DNA of 64,000 nucleotides from Gonium pectorale (Eukaryota; Chlorophyta; Chlorophyceae; Chlamydomonadales; Volvocaceae): assembly GCA_001584585.1 (NCBI GenBank), contig LSYV01000036.1, positions 203,464 to 267,463 of the forward strand, in the 5' to 3' direction. The notes below the pieces were generated by a model. That model was not told the origin of the DNA, searched no databases, and saw nothing but the letters and a program-made list of their open reading frames with translations. Every line of letters begins with the position of its first letter. Positions within the stretch are counted from its first letter, which is position 1. Of the stretch, positions 39,701 through 50,251 are shown in pieces. A program made the translations under genes and the position numbers.

Positions 39701-40448
39701 TGCGCCTGCTGTCCCATGCCAACACCGTAGATGCACATTATGGAGCCTCTCTCCGTCGTATCTAGCAGCAAGCCAGCAAGCCAGCAACCCGCACCTGCCC
39801 TCACCTACCCACGCTAGCGGCCCAATCGCACCTGCCCCAGGAAGCACTGCTGCCTGCTGAAAAGCCCCTCGCGGTCCGCCGCCAGAACGGAGTTGACCAC
39901 CTTGGGCTCCGTGTCCACCAGAAGGCATCGAGCGCGGCGACGGCCGTCCGGGCCGTAGCGGAACATGTCCCGTTCGGCGGCACTCTCGGGGCCCAGCGTG
40001 GAGGGGGAGCTGGACGAGGAGGAGCACTGCGCCGCGAGTCGCTCAAACAGGACCTGCGTTGGGGGGTCCGTCCGCACGCGGTGTGCGGGTAGGCGGCAAA
40101 CGGGGTTCGTAGGCGGCAATTCAAATGCGCGTGGTGCACCGGCGACAGACGGAGATGAGCCATGAGCGGCCTGGGGAGGAGTGCCGACCCAGTGCTTCCC
40201 GATAGCAGCGGCCTGAGGCATTGATTCGGGTTATTGAGCGACTTGTGCACGCAGGCGGGTCGGATGTCGGAGCCTTCATGGTATTGCGCGGTGCCCCAGT
40301 GGTGCGGGTCCTTGCAGCCAGTGTGCACTGCCGCGTTAAGGGAAGGTTGCGGAAACAACCCAATCCTGCAGTTTTCTATGCCCCGCCGGGAGGGCAGCAA
40401 ACGCACCTGCCCTACTTGGTTGCCACACTGACCAATCTGTAGGATCAT
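36723..40448 (-). CDS. UNI3: Delta-tubulin
   Basis: Exons 40448-40407, 40053-39832, 39465-39004, 38679-about 38488, 38089-37921, about 37710-37577 (its start falls in the N gap), 37226-37121 and 36831-36723. The N-terminus MILQIGQCGNQVGQ is the tubulin start. Next come VLFERLAAQC, LLVDTEPKVV, the SGRGNNWAFGYNQL segment, and the GTP-binding signature LAGGSGSGMGSRIAEHLREA. C-terminal pieces DINRLVAHNLAGALWP, APSLTAVCNRSSVIGLLGG and LALCDAGAYLHWYERHG fit delta-tubulin better than alpha or beta. Delta-tubulin (UNI3 in Chlamydomonas) is needed for triplet microtubules of basal bodies. Oddities: a run of about 14 Gly (poly-GGN) between residues LLP and MGDINR, and an assembly gap. The donor of the 38679 exon is uncertain. 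It is divergent from SYF1. Confidence 0.88.
37711..37730. other. 20-base N assembly gap
   Basis: A run of 20 N interrupts the delta-tubulin gene at the 3' splice site of its sixth exon. The gap size is probably nominal. Confidence 1.
38344..38382. repeat. Perfect 19-bp-arm inverted repeat in delta-tubulin intron
   Basis: GCTGGGGCCGGGAAAGCTC and its exact reverse complement are separated by a single T. The 39-base foldback lies in the intron between the poly-Gly exon and the next exon. Confidence 0.95.
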
Positions 40449-41026
40449 GGAGGAGCAGGGCTTCGAATCAGTTGCTAGGCTGTCAGAAAGCCGCGACAGG
40501 GAGGAGACTACATGGGATGGCGGGTCCGCATGGCTCGCGCATGTGTCCCTTCCCTTGCTCCCCCCCATCCCCACCAACGGGCACCCCCATGCCTGTATAG
40601 TGATTGTTGGCATCTTAGACGGTCCGAAGTACCCGACCAGCACGGTTGGGTTCGGGCGGCTTGCCCACGACACAGGCTGCTCCACGGCCCAACCTCGGCA
40701 ACGGAACAATCACATGGGAAACATTACCATGTAGAGGGTAGCCCACGCATAACCCGGCGCCAATACGTCAACGGAAAGCTAACGGAGACTGGAACGAGGA
40801 CCTTGGCCGGCCTACGCATTCACCTGCTATATATCGCGTCGGTGGAAAGAGATTGTGTACAGTGTTTTTGCTTTCTCCTAGCGCTGATTGACGTATTGAA
40901 AGTCCAGTTCCAGTGCCGGGCAGGCCGATTACCTCTCCCCCAAACACTGATCATGACCAAAACTATCGCCTAGAGGGACTGAGCGTCTGAGGGGCGGCCA
41001 TTCGGCCGCCGGCAAGCTTGCCGAGA
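40449..41026. promoter_or_regulatory. Divergent intergenic region, delta-tubulin / SYF1
   Basis: 578 bases between two divergent ATGs, likely holding both promoters and 5' UTRs. No specific element was identified. Confidence 0.5.
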
Positions 41027-44000
41027 ATGGCCATTGTAGCGTCGGCAGCTCAGATGCGGGGCATGGAGGATCTATTGCCAGACCAGGCGGATCTGCTTTA
41101 CGAGGAGGAGCTGGCCCGGAACCCTTACAACCTGAAGATGTGGATCCGATACATCCAGGCGCGGACGGAGGCCAGCCCCAAGCGGAGGCATCTGCTCTAC
41201 GAGCGGGCACTGCGGGCTCTGCCGGGGAGTTACAAGGTATGAGGGCGTCGGGGCACGTGGGGGTTCGGGTGGGTGTGAGGCCGGGACATGGTGGTTACCC
41301 CGGGGAAGCCGCAAGGCGTTGCCTCCAGACGTGGTCACTGAGCGTGAACGTCGCTGGCACTCCCTATTGCATGTGCAGCGCCCCGCTCCCGTTCAACCAC
41401 CCTCCCTCGTGCCCCTCCAGCCCGGGCTTCCTTGAGGCTCGCCCCGCCCCGGGCGCAGTCGCTCCCCCCACCCGCCCCCTACTTCCCCACCCGTCCCTTT
41501 CACCACCGCCCAACCCCATCCTTCACACCGCTCCCAGCTTTGGTACGCCTACCTTAAAGAGCGGCGCCTGGCGGTCCGCGGGCTGCGCCCTGACCACGCC
41601 GCCTACGAGGCGCTGAACAACACCTACGAGCGCGCGCTGGTGTCGATGCATAAGATGCCCCGGATCTGGCTCGACTACCTGGGCCTGCTGGTTGATCAGA
41701 AGCTCGTGACGCGGACGCGGCGGACCTTTGACCGGGCGCTGGCCTCGCTGCCCATCACGCAGCACGATCGCATCTGGCAGCTGTACCTGGTGGGGCCGGG
41801 GCCCGGGGTCCGTGGGCTGCAGGGCGCTTTCAGTAGAGAAGCCGGAGGTGAACAGGGGCCGGGGGCATCCTGGCGCCGGAGGGGCCCGGGCGAGGGAGGG
41901 AAGGAGGGGGGGTGAGCGAGACGGGGGGAGTGGAGTGAGGTGGTCGCAAGGGACGGGCTCCGGCGGTCGGGGCAGTTGGGGCGGGAAGGGGTAACAACAC
42001 AGATGATGGCGGGGACGAAAGCAAGCTCAGGGGAGCCCGTCGGGCAATCGGAAGGCATGCGACGTGTCTGATCCCTCAAGCCCATCCCTAACCTCCTAAC
42101 CTGCCCCCCTGCTTTCCCCTGCCGATAGAAATTCATCCACACCCCTGGCATTCCGGTGGAGACGGCCGTGCGGTTGTACCGGCGGTACCTCAAGCTGGAG
42201 CCCGCGCACGCCGAGGAGTACGTTGCGTACCTCAAAGCCAAGGTGGGGGCCAACATCTTGGTCGGCAGGGGACGCTGGGAGTCTGGAGATTGGGCTTTGG
42301 GCTGTGTCCATAGGCGCGTGCCTACGACCGCGTTCAAGGTCTTGGGGCTAGCAGGCGGCGGGAAGAAGGGTGTTCACGGCTGGGTATGGGAAGGGGACCA
42401 TACACATCCGGTAGCACAGGTAGAGTGCATTGCACGGGCGGCAAGACCTAGCAGGCGGCTGAGGTTGTTCGCTGAAAATGGCAAGGGACAGCGGATGGCA
42501 GCCAGATGTGAGGGGGAACACGGTGGTTTACCACAGCCACAGCAGCTGAGGCAGCTGGGGTAAGAAATAGACTGAAGTGCGGGGCCTATGCGTTGTTTCT
42601 CGATGAGCCAGCGAGACCTGGCGGCTGGCAGCCAGGGTGGGCGGGTGCAGCGGCAGCTGGGGCAACGGCAGCGGGGTGTTAGCTGTGAGCTATGGCTAAC
42701 CTGAGCGGCTCGGGATGGCCCAGCAGCGAGGAAGCGAGAGGCAACCGGGCCGCCCACCATTCGGATGCAAGCGCTCACCAACAAACACGCACGGATATTG
42801 TGCGAGGAGATGGGGAGCTGTGACCCCGCCCCCGTGTAGAAGCACCTCGCCGTCCCCCCGTCCAGCTCCCTCATCCCGTTTCCATCAAGCACATGCTCTC
42901 GACCTGCCCGCGCCGACTTAACCCCCAGGGCCACTGGGGCGAGGCCGCCCGCAAGCTGGCGGAGCTGCTGAACGATGACACGTTCCGCTCGCTGGAGGGT
43001 AAGAGCAAGCACGCTCTGTGGCTGGAGCTGTGCGACATGGTCACCAAGCACCCCCGGGAGGTGGAGGGCATGCGGGTGGACGCTATCATACGGGGCGGCA
43101 TCAGGCGCTTCACGGACGAGGTACGCACCGATGTAATGAAGGCGGGGGTGAGGGTTTATGGAGGAGATATGAAGCGGGCCCGCAGCACGTGGTGCCGAGC
43201 CGCGGTGAAGGTGAAAGGGCTTCTGACGGTCTTGACGGGGGGACTGGGGTCTAGGGCTGTGCTGCCTCACGGGGGGCTGGGGTCCAGGGCTATGTTGCCA
43301 CACGCTTGTCTACTGCCCAGCCCCTTGACCCCCAGCCCGACTCCATATCTTGCTCCGCCTCCTGGCTGGCCCGGCAGGTGGGGCGACTGTGGACGTCGCT
43401 GGCGGACTACTACATCCGGCGCAGCATGTTTGAGAAGGCGCGGGACGTGTACGAGGAGGGGCTGTGCTCCGTGATTACCGTACACGACTTCAGCCTCATA
43501 TACGACGCATATACGCAGGTGGGTGGGTGAGCAGTTGGGTGTGTGGACGTCAATCGGTTAAGGAATGCAAGTGTTGACAGCCTCGGCATTTGGTTGGGGT
43601 CTCGCGCTACGGAGATTTGGTGTGTGGGGTGCGGGGAAGCACGCAGTCTTTGTACGGGGCATCCCGGTGCGCGGCACGGAAGCGGCGCAGCGGCGGCGAT
43701 GGCGGCGGTGATTGCCCAAGAAAGAAAAGCGATATCGGACATTCAAGGCTGACGATATTGACATTGAGAGGACGCAGGTCCACATGAGCCGCCCGCACTC
43801 CTAGACACCGCCCAGCTTTCGGAGTAGGGTCACTGGGCCCGAGCGCACGACGCTTTCCGTCACGTCGCCAATCCGGAAAAAGCACCATGCCCACCACTCA
43901 CGACCAGGACGAATTGTGCACATGCGCGCGTGGGCACTTGGCAAACCAAGCCCGCACGCATCGGCAGCTGTGGGAGTGCCGGAGGGGCCAGAACAGACAA

Positions 44001-47000
44001 GCAGCGGCGGCGGCGGTGATCACTTACAAAGAAAAGCGATATCGGACGTCAAAAGATCTGACGATATCAACCCTTCGGACGCCAGTCCATCTGAGCTGCC
44101 AGCTATTTGCCCGAGCCAAGGATTAGGGGAGACGGTGGCGGGGGGGCATCGGCAAGGAGGGCAATTCCTCCTTGCCCTCCTTGGAGCGCAACAGGCGACC
44201 TTTGGGCGGAAGGACCCTTGCGTTCCAGCTTCATTTGCATGCAGCATACGCGGTCGAGAGCGCCCCACGCTAGTGCTGCTGGCTATGCGCGCTCGCACTG
44301 CGCCCGCTACGTTCTGGGCCGAGACTGCGCGCCGATGCGGGGGAGGGGCTTGGCAGTGACAGGACCGTGGGGCACGGCAGTCAGGTGGCGGTGATGCTCA
44401 CGAAAGAAAAGCGATATCGGACCAACGTCTGACGACGAACATGACACTTCCTGAGCCACCTGACACCGTGCCAACACACATGCACGTCACGGTTCCACGA
44501 ACTGCCTACAAAGCCCTTCATTCCCCCGCGCTTCCATTGTGATCTGCAACGTGCTGGACTGACCACCCATTTCCCCTGTTAGGCTCACCCCGGCCCCGTG
44601 CCTCCCGGCTGTGCCCCCCCCGCCCCTGCAGTTCGAGGAGAGCCTGCTGAGCGCCAGCATGGAGCAGCTGGCGGGCGACGAGGAGGTGGGCCCCGAGGAG
44701 GGTGACGACGGGACGGACTTCCTGCTGCGTGACGACGGGAATGACCTGGACCTGAGGTAGGCTGCAGGGTGAAGGGGGGGACGGGCGCGGGCGCATGCAT
44801 GGCAAGGGGGATGCGGCACACGGCACGGGGAACACGGCACGGGGAACACGGAATGGGGCACACGAAATGGGTAACAAGGGATAGGGCACAACGGGTGGGG
44901 CACACGGGATGGGGAACAAGGGATGGGGCATATGGCACGAGGCCCCGGGCGCGAGGCGCGGACGTACCGGTACCTCTCGGGTCTGGGCGGACGTACCGGT
45001 ACCTCTTGGGTCGCTGGCCGGACGCGTGCGACGCCAACGATGGCATTGGCCTCCACGCTGTGCCCATCCTCCGTTTCGCCCCCACGCCGCAGGCTGGCGC
45101 GCCTGGAGCACCTGATGAACCGGCGGCCCGAACTGCTGTCGTCCGTCATCCTGCGCCAGAACCCGCACAACGTGGCCGAGTGGCACAAGCGGGTCAGGCT
45201 GTTTGACGGCAAGCCCACCAAGCAGATCCTTACGTACACCGAGGCGGTGAGCGCGGGCGGCGAGGAGCGGCGTGAGGGAGGGAGGGGGGAGCAGGGGAAG
45301 TGGAGGGTCGGGGCTGGGCTGAGCGGAGCAGCCCGCGTGTCAGGTGCGTGTGTTAGGGGCAGGGACCAGAGAGTGATGCGGAGACGACGGTGGCCTCCCA
45401 CGATGGAAGTTGTGTACGGGGAAGCCGGGTTAGGTCTCTCTCCTGCACGCCCTCAGACCGCCTCCGTTTTCCGCCATCCAGTCTCCGGCCCTCCCACCAA
45501 TACTCTCTCTCTTTCTCACGAACCATGTTTTCCCCCCGCCGCTGCACGCCACCCCCAGGTCCGCACGGTCGACCCGGACAAGGCCACGGGCAAGCCCCAC
45601 TCGCTGTGGTGCGCCTTCGCCAAGTTCTACGAGCGGCACGAGGACGTGCCAAATGCCCGCATCATCTTCCAGAAGGCCACCGAGGTGAGGGCCAGCAAGC
45701 ACATCGGGCGCGGGAGGAAGGGATGGAGGGGGAGCGGGCGGGCAGTGGGGGTACGTGGGCGCCGCGGCGGCGCGAGGCGGGCGGTTGTGGGCATCGGTCC
45801 CTGGAAACGGGCTTTACGGAGTAGGCCCATGCACTCCCAGCGCCGCCGAGCGAAGAAGTTTCCCAGCCGTGGCCCCTTCCTCTGCGCGTTGCCTCCTGTT
45901 TGCTCTGCTCCCCATCCCCGCGCTGCGGTTCTTCCCTACTCCGTCGAAAGTGCCTTGGGCACCGGCCGCAGGGCGGGAGAGTACTGCTAGATGCCAGTGC
46001 GCTCTCGCCAAGCGTACGAGTCCCAAACTCCCCCGCCGCCCCGCCCCTGCGCCCCGGCCCCCAACCCCGCCCCGCAGGCTCGCTACAAGTACGTCGACGA
46101 CCTCGCGCAGGTGTGGTGCGAGTGGGTGGAGATGGAGCTGCGGCACAGCAACTTCAAGCGCGCGCTGGACATTGTCACGCGCGTGCTGACGCCGCCCGTG
46201 CGGCCGGCGCGCATGACGGTGGAGGAGGAGCGGGCGCTGTCGGTGCAAGAGCGCGTGTACAGGTGCGCGGCGTTCCTCGCAACTGCGGGAGCGGGTGTCG
46301 GGGTGGGGTGGCAAGGAGGATTGCCTCGATATGCTGCACCTGCCATGCCCAGCTGGGCCGGGGGTGGGCAGGAAAGCGTGTACACTTTTCGCGACTGCGG
46401 ATGTCGGGGGTAGTAATAAAAAAAAGGGAAACGGGTCGCGTCGCGGACACCGAATCGCATACGAGATACAAGAGTCTGTGGCGGTCTCGGTGGAGTTGCT
46501 GTTGCTGCAACGTCAGCAACGAGCGAGCAGCACTGGATGTTGGGGGTGGGGTGTGTGGCGGCGAGGAGCATTGCTCCGGTATGCAGCAGCACATGCCATT
46601 CCCAGCTAGGCCAGGCGCTCGTTGGGTTTGGGGCGGATGGGCCCGGCGTGTGTAAGTCGCTTAGTGCTTTCTTCATGTGCAGCAGGGCGGGGCACAAGCA
46701 GCACAGCGAGATGGGGCACCGGGGCGGCATCCTCATCTGTCAGGGATGCGCGTTGGAGCCCCATAATTTCTACCCCCCCCAAAAAACGACGGCTTCCTCA
46801 CAATGGCTCTGGCTGTATTTAGTTTACGTGCACACTGGCGGCACCCTCACGTCGCCTCGAGCAGGCCGTCGGCATGCTGCAAAAGAGAAACGCTCAAACC
46901 CCCAACCTGTCACCCCCGGCGGCCCCCGCCAGGAACCTCAAGCTTCACCTGATGCGCACCGACCTGGAGGAGTCCCTGGGCACGCGCGAGTCCACCTGCG

Positions 47001-49866
47001 CCGCGTACGACCGCATACTGGAGCTGCGCATCGCCACGCCGCAGGTCATCCTGAACTACGCGCACTTCCTCACCGAGCAGAAGGCCTTTGAGGACGCCTT
47101 CAAGGTGGGGCGGGTTTGGGGTTTGGCTTGGTGCTCGCGGCGGTGGGGGCTGGCATCCGGCGCGTTGGGAGTTGAGCGGCGCGGGGCGGGGCGGACCGCA
47201 GTGCGCTGCATGTGATGCAGTGCGTTCCATGTGAATGTCGGTGGCCGGTGCGTGGGTATCGCCGCTTGCGGGTTGCCTGCGCCAGCATTCGGTTGCGGGG
47301 CCAGGAAGGGATGCTTGTGCATTTGTGAGGCGCTTTCCCCCGCGTTATGCGAGGTAGATGAGGGCCGGGAGGGCCGTGTCTTATGCTGGCATTTGCCGTG
47401 CGCCGTACTCTGTACTGCAGGTGTACGAGCGCGGCATCGCGCTGTTCAAGTACCCGCACGTGAAGGACATCTGGTCGGCCTACCTGGCGGCGTTCGTGGA
47501 ACGCTACGGGGGCAAGAAGCTGGAGCGTGCCCGCGACTTGTACGAGCAGGCCATCAAGGACGCGCCGCCGGAGGTGGGGATCCGCTATCCATACACTGCG
47601 GGTGGAGAAGGGGCGTGCGGGCAATTAGGTTCCTCCGTGGCGGTGATGCGGAGCTACCGGTTGCATCTGAAGCGACGGAAACTGGTGCAGAGAGGATGCG
47701 CCTTCCGTCCGGCCGCACCGGGTCGATCTGGGATGTGTGGCCTCAGCGCCGACGGTCCCTTGCACGGGAGGATGCTTCACACGTCAGCCAAGCGATAGGC
47801 AGCGTGACGCCCAAGCCTCTCGCCCATCCCCCAACAAACCAACACCCACCCACCCGCCCGGCCGCCCGCTCGCATACCCGCGCTGCCAGGAGTGCAAGTC
47901 TCTGTACCTGGACTATGCGCGGCTGGAGGAGACGCACGGCCTGGCGCGGCACGCCATGGACATCTACGCTCGCGCCCTGGCCGCGGTGCCCAAGGACCAG
48001 CGCAAGTCCATCATCGACATATACGTCAGCCGGGCCAGCGACTTCTTCGGGATCGCGAAGGTGGGGAGCCATATGGAAGAGTAGGGTTGACCAGGCAGGC
48101 TTACCTGGTTGCGGCGTTCTTGTATGGATCTACAACCGCGTGGGGGGGGCGGGGCCCCTGTTTGTGGTATGGATTATTTGGGCTTGCGCCAGGGCGCAAG
48201 CCCAGGGCGCCCTGGCGCAATGCCAAATAATCCATACCGCAAACAGGGCTACCAGGGCTGGAGCTCGCAGAGCCCGGAGATGCGCAGCGGCCTGGCTGCC
48301 TGGCACTGACAAAGCTATCTATTGTGGGCCACCGCCTGCCAGCAGCCCACAACGGATCTTCCCTCTCCAGCGCGCTGTTCGCTCACCCCCCCCCCAAAGC
48401 CACCGAGCAAGCAACACCCGCCCCCCCTGCAACCACTCACTGCCTTTTCAGGTGCGCGAGATCTACGAGTCCGCCATCGAGGCGGAGCCGCCCAACGAGC
48501 TGTCAGACGACGACGTGCGCGAGCTGTGTGTGCGCTACGCCGCGCTGGAGACCAAGCTGGGCGAGGTGGACCGAGCGCGGGCGATCTACGTGCATGGTTC
48601 GGCGGTCAGCCACCCCGACCGCGCGGCCGACTACTGGGCCGCCTGGCGCGCGTTCGAGGTGCGGCATGGCAACGAGGACACGTTCAAGGAGATGATGCGC
48701 ATTCTCAGGTGCGTGCAAGGGCGGGGGGGGGGTGAGGGTGGTAAGGGGGCACCGCGGGGGCGCTGAGTGGGCGGGAGGGAGAACGGGGTGGGGGTAGGGG
48801 TTGGTGTGGTGTTGCGTTGTCCTCAGGTTGATGGGCGCAGCGTGCTCGGCGGCTCTTGGCATCCCTCGCTGATCGCCTGAACTCTGTGTGGGCCGTGTAC
48901 GGTAAGAACTTAACCCCGCCCCGCCTGCCGACTTCCCCCCTCCAGATACTGAGAATGCCTTCCAACCCTCTTCCCCCCCTCCAGATCAGTCAAGGTCAGC
49001 TTCAGCCACATGCAGATCAACTCCATCGTCGACGCCGCACGCATCACCTCCAAGGCCGAGGCCGAAGCGGGCATCGCCGCAGCCGGCGCCGGGGGCGCCA
49101 AGCGGTCGCGCGAGGACGGCGACGCCATGGCTGAGCTGGAAGCCCAGGCGGTGGCGGCCATGGGCCTGGGCGCGGCTGGCGGCGCCACGGGGCGGGCGGC
49201 CCTCTCCGGCTTCGTGTCTGCGGGCGTCATCCAGCAGGGCGGCGAGAAGGACGGCGGTACGGGCGCGGGAGCTGGCGGAGCGCAGCGCAAGGCGCCGGCG
49301 GCAGGTGGGGCGGGGCTGTGATTGGGTGACACCCCGAGAGCTGCACAACTGAAGTGGCGCCATCTGAGGGCCTATGGGCCCACAATCGCTGCTTCCTCGA
49401 TTCACAGCAACAAAAAAGAGAACCAGAAACGGGGAAGGCAGCCTCTAAGGACATACACACCCGAGGGTGTGACGTTTCCAGCAGGGCACCGAGTACGGGG
49501 TATGGCGTGCGAGGTATACGAGCAGACGGGCCCTCCCGGTGTGTCACCGGAAGCAGCAACGCAGCAACGCTAGGTACCGGTGCCCGTGTATGTTGTTAGT
49601 TTCCCTCCTTTCCTCACTTCCGGCTGAAACGAAGAATGACACCTGCGTCTCCTTTGCCCCACCTGCCTGGCCCTGGGTCCCCAGCCAACCCCGAGGAGAT
49701 CGATTTGGATGCGGACGACGATGAGGGCGGCGCAGCCGACATGGACGTGGCCGAGAAGGCCGTGCCCGCGGGAGTGTTTGGCTCGCTGGCGGGGCTGGCG
49801 GCCAAGGGGAAAGACGGAGCGGGGGCGGAAGGGGACGGGGCGCAGGCCAAGAAGCGGCGAACGTAG
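41027..49866 (+). CDS. SYF1: Pre-mRNA-splicing factor SYF1 (XAB2)
   Basis: Fifteen exons (41027-41236, 41538-41789, 42129-42242, 42929-43120, 43378-43518, 44632-44756, 45093-45246, 45559-45684, 46078-46262, 46933-47104, 47421-47573, 47890-48060, 48452-48708, 48985-49304, 49685-49866) give 917 residues in phase. It is a HAT-repeat superhelix of the NineTeen/Prp19-associated complex that scaffolds the active spliceosome; the human homologue XAB2 also acts in transcription-coupled repair. Diagnostic segments are DLLYEEELARNPYNLKMWIR, YERALRALPGSYK, MHKMPRIWLDYLGLLVDQK, TRTRRTFDRALASLPITQHD, VDAIIRGGIRRFTDEVGRLW, ESLGTRESTCAAYDRILELR, FEVRHGNEDTFKEMMRI and the C-terminal NPEEIDLDADDDE with AVPAGVFGSLAG. 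The extra length over human comes from Ala/Gly-rich linkers in the last two exons. TGTAA at 50107 is a candidate poly(A) signal, only 140 bases before the next gene's ATG. Confidence 0.93.
43236..43310. repeat. 36-bp tandem duplication in SYF1 intron 4
   Basis: Two imperfect copies of GGGGGACTGGGGTCTAGGGC plus CTGTGCTGCCTCAC or its variant. Confidence 0.75.
43600..44440. repeat. Three dispersed copies of a ~150-bp repeat in SYF1 intron 5
   Basis: Each copy carries a G/C-rich part ending GGCGGTGATnnCTCA-like and then the core GAAAGAAAAGCGATATCGGA (43720-43739, 44027-44046 with one change, 44402-44421). A CTGACGATAT-type motif follows within about 20 bases. The copies are spaced about 308 and 375 bases apart and fill most of an unusually long 1.1-kb intron. 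Confidence 0.85.
44153..44183. repeat. 12-bp-arm hairpin in SYF1 intron 5
   Basis: CAAGGAGGGCAA, a 7-base loop, then TTGCCCTCCTTG. It lies between two of the three intron repeats. Confidence 0.9.
44811..45013. repeat. Tandem repeats in SYF1 intron 6
   Basis: First there is a run of about ten GGGGAACACGGCAC / GGGGCACACGRRAT-like units. Then come two copies of GCGGACGTACCGGTACCTCT followed by TGGG or CGGG. Confidence 0.85.
48156..48248. repeat. Foldback element (~41-bp arms) in SYF1 intron 12
   Basis: The left arm runs from CCCTGTTTGTGGTATGGATT through GCGCCAGGGCG. The right arm starts CGCCCTGGCGC and ends ATCCATACCGCAAACAGGG. Arms differ at about three positions and enclose an 11-base loop that itself contains a partial repeat of the stem. 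It resembles a small MITE-like or foldback element. Confidence 0.9.
49404..49565 (+). repeat. Dispersed repeat copy in SYF1 last intron
   Basis: AAAAAAGAGAACCAGAAACG, then GGAAGGCAGCCTCTAAGGAC and ACATACACACCCGAGGGTGT. It matches the inverse of 9393-9450 and, over a longer stretch including TGACGTTTCCAG and GGGCCCTCCCG, the inverse of about 34795-34925. Confidence 0.8.
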
Positions 49867-50251
49867 GGAGGGCAGTTAATTTGTGAAGACCGGTTCGATT
49901 GTTGCGGCATGTTGCGCGGCTGGCTGGGTGATCGCTTCTGGTGTTGTACGCTCCAATGGGAAACTGTGTGCGCATATCCTGCGTGAGGGTGAAGGGAAAT
50001 GGGGCGGGAAGACGCGTGTGAATGCGGGGTGTGAATACGGGGTGTACGGGACATGTACGGAACAACCCGACAAGACAACCGCCTCAGGCCAGTGACTTGC
50101 GCAAAGTGTAATTGAGATTCTGGAAGACGAGGGCAAGTCCTTTCTACAGGCGCGGCAGTAGCATTTTTCCAGACACGACTTGTTCCTTTACCGCAAACGC
50201 ATCTGCAATGAAACCTCGAACAAACAAATACTTCTAATTGCCAAAGCTATC
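49867..50251. other. Short same-strand intergenic region, SYF1 / 2H gene
   Basis: 385 bases containing the SYF1 3' UTR with TGTAA at 50107-50111 and the 5' UTR of the following gene, which leaves little room for a separate promoter. Confidence 0.55.

Noticed and set aside
44811..44935. Repeats of about 14 bp resembling regularly spaced units
   Set aside because: Simple tandem drift within an intron. There is no spacer structure or associated gene.
44769..45990. Long plus-strand ORFs across SYF1 introns 6-8
   Set aside because: They read through introns in frames other than SYF1 and are largely low-complexity repeats.
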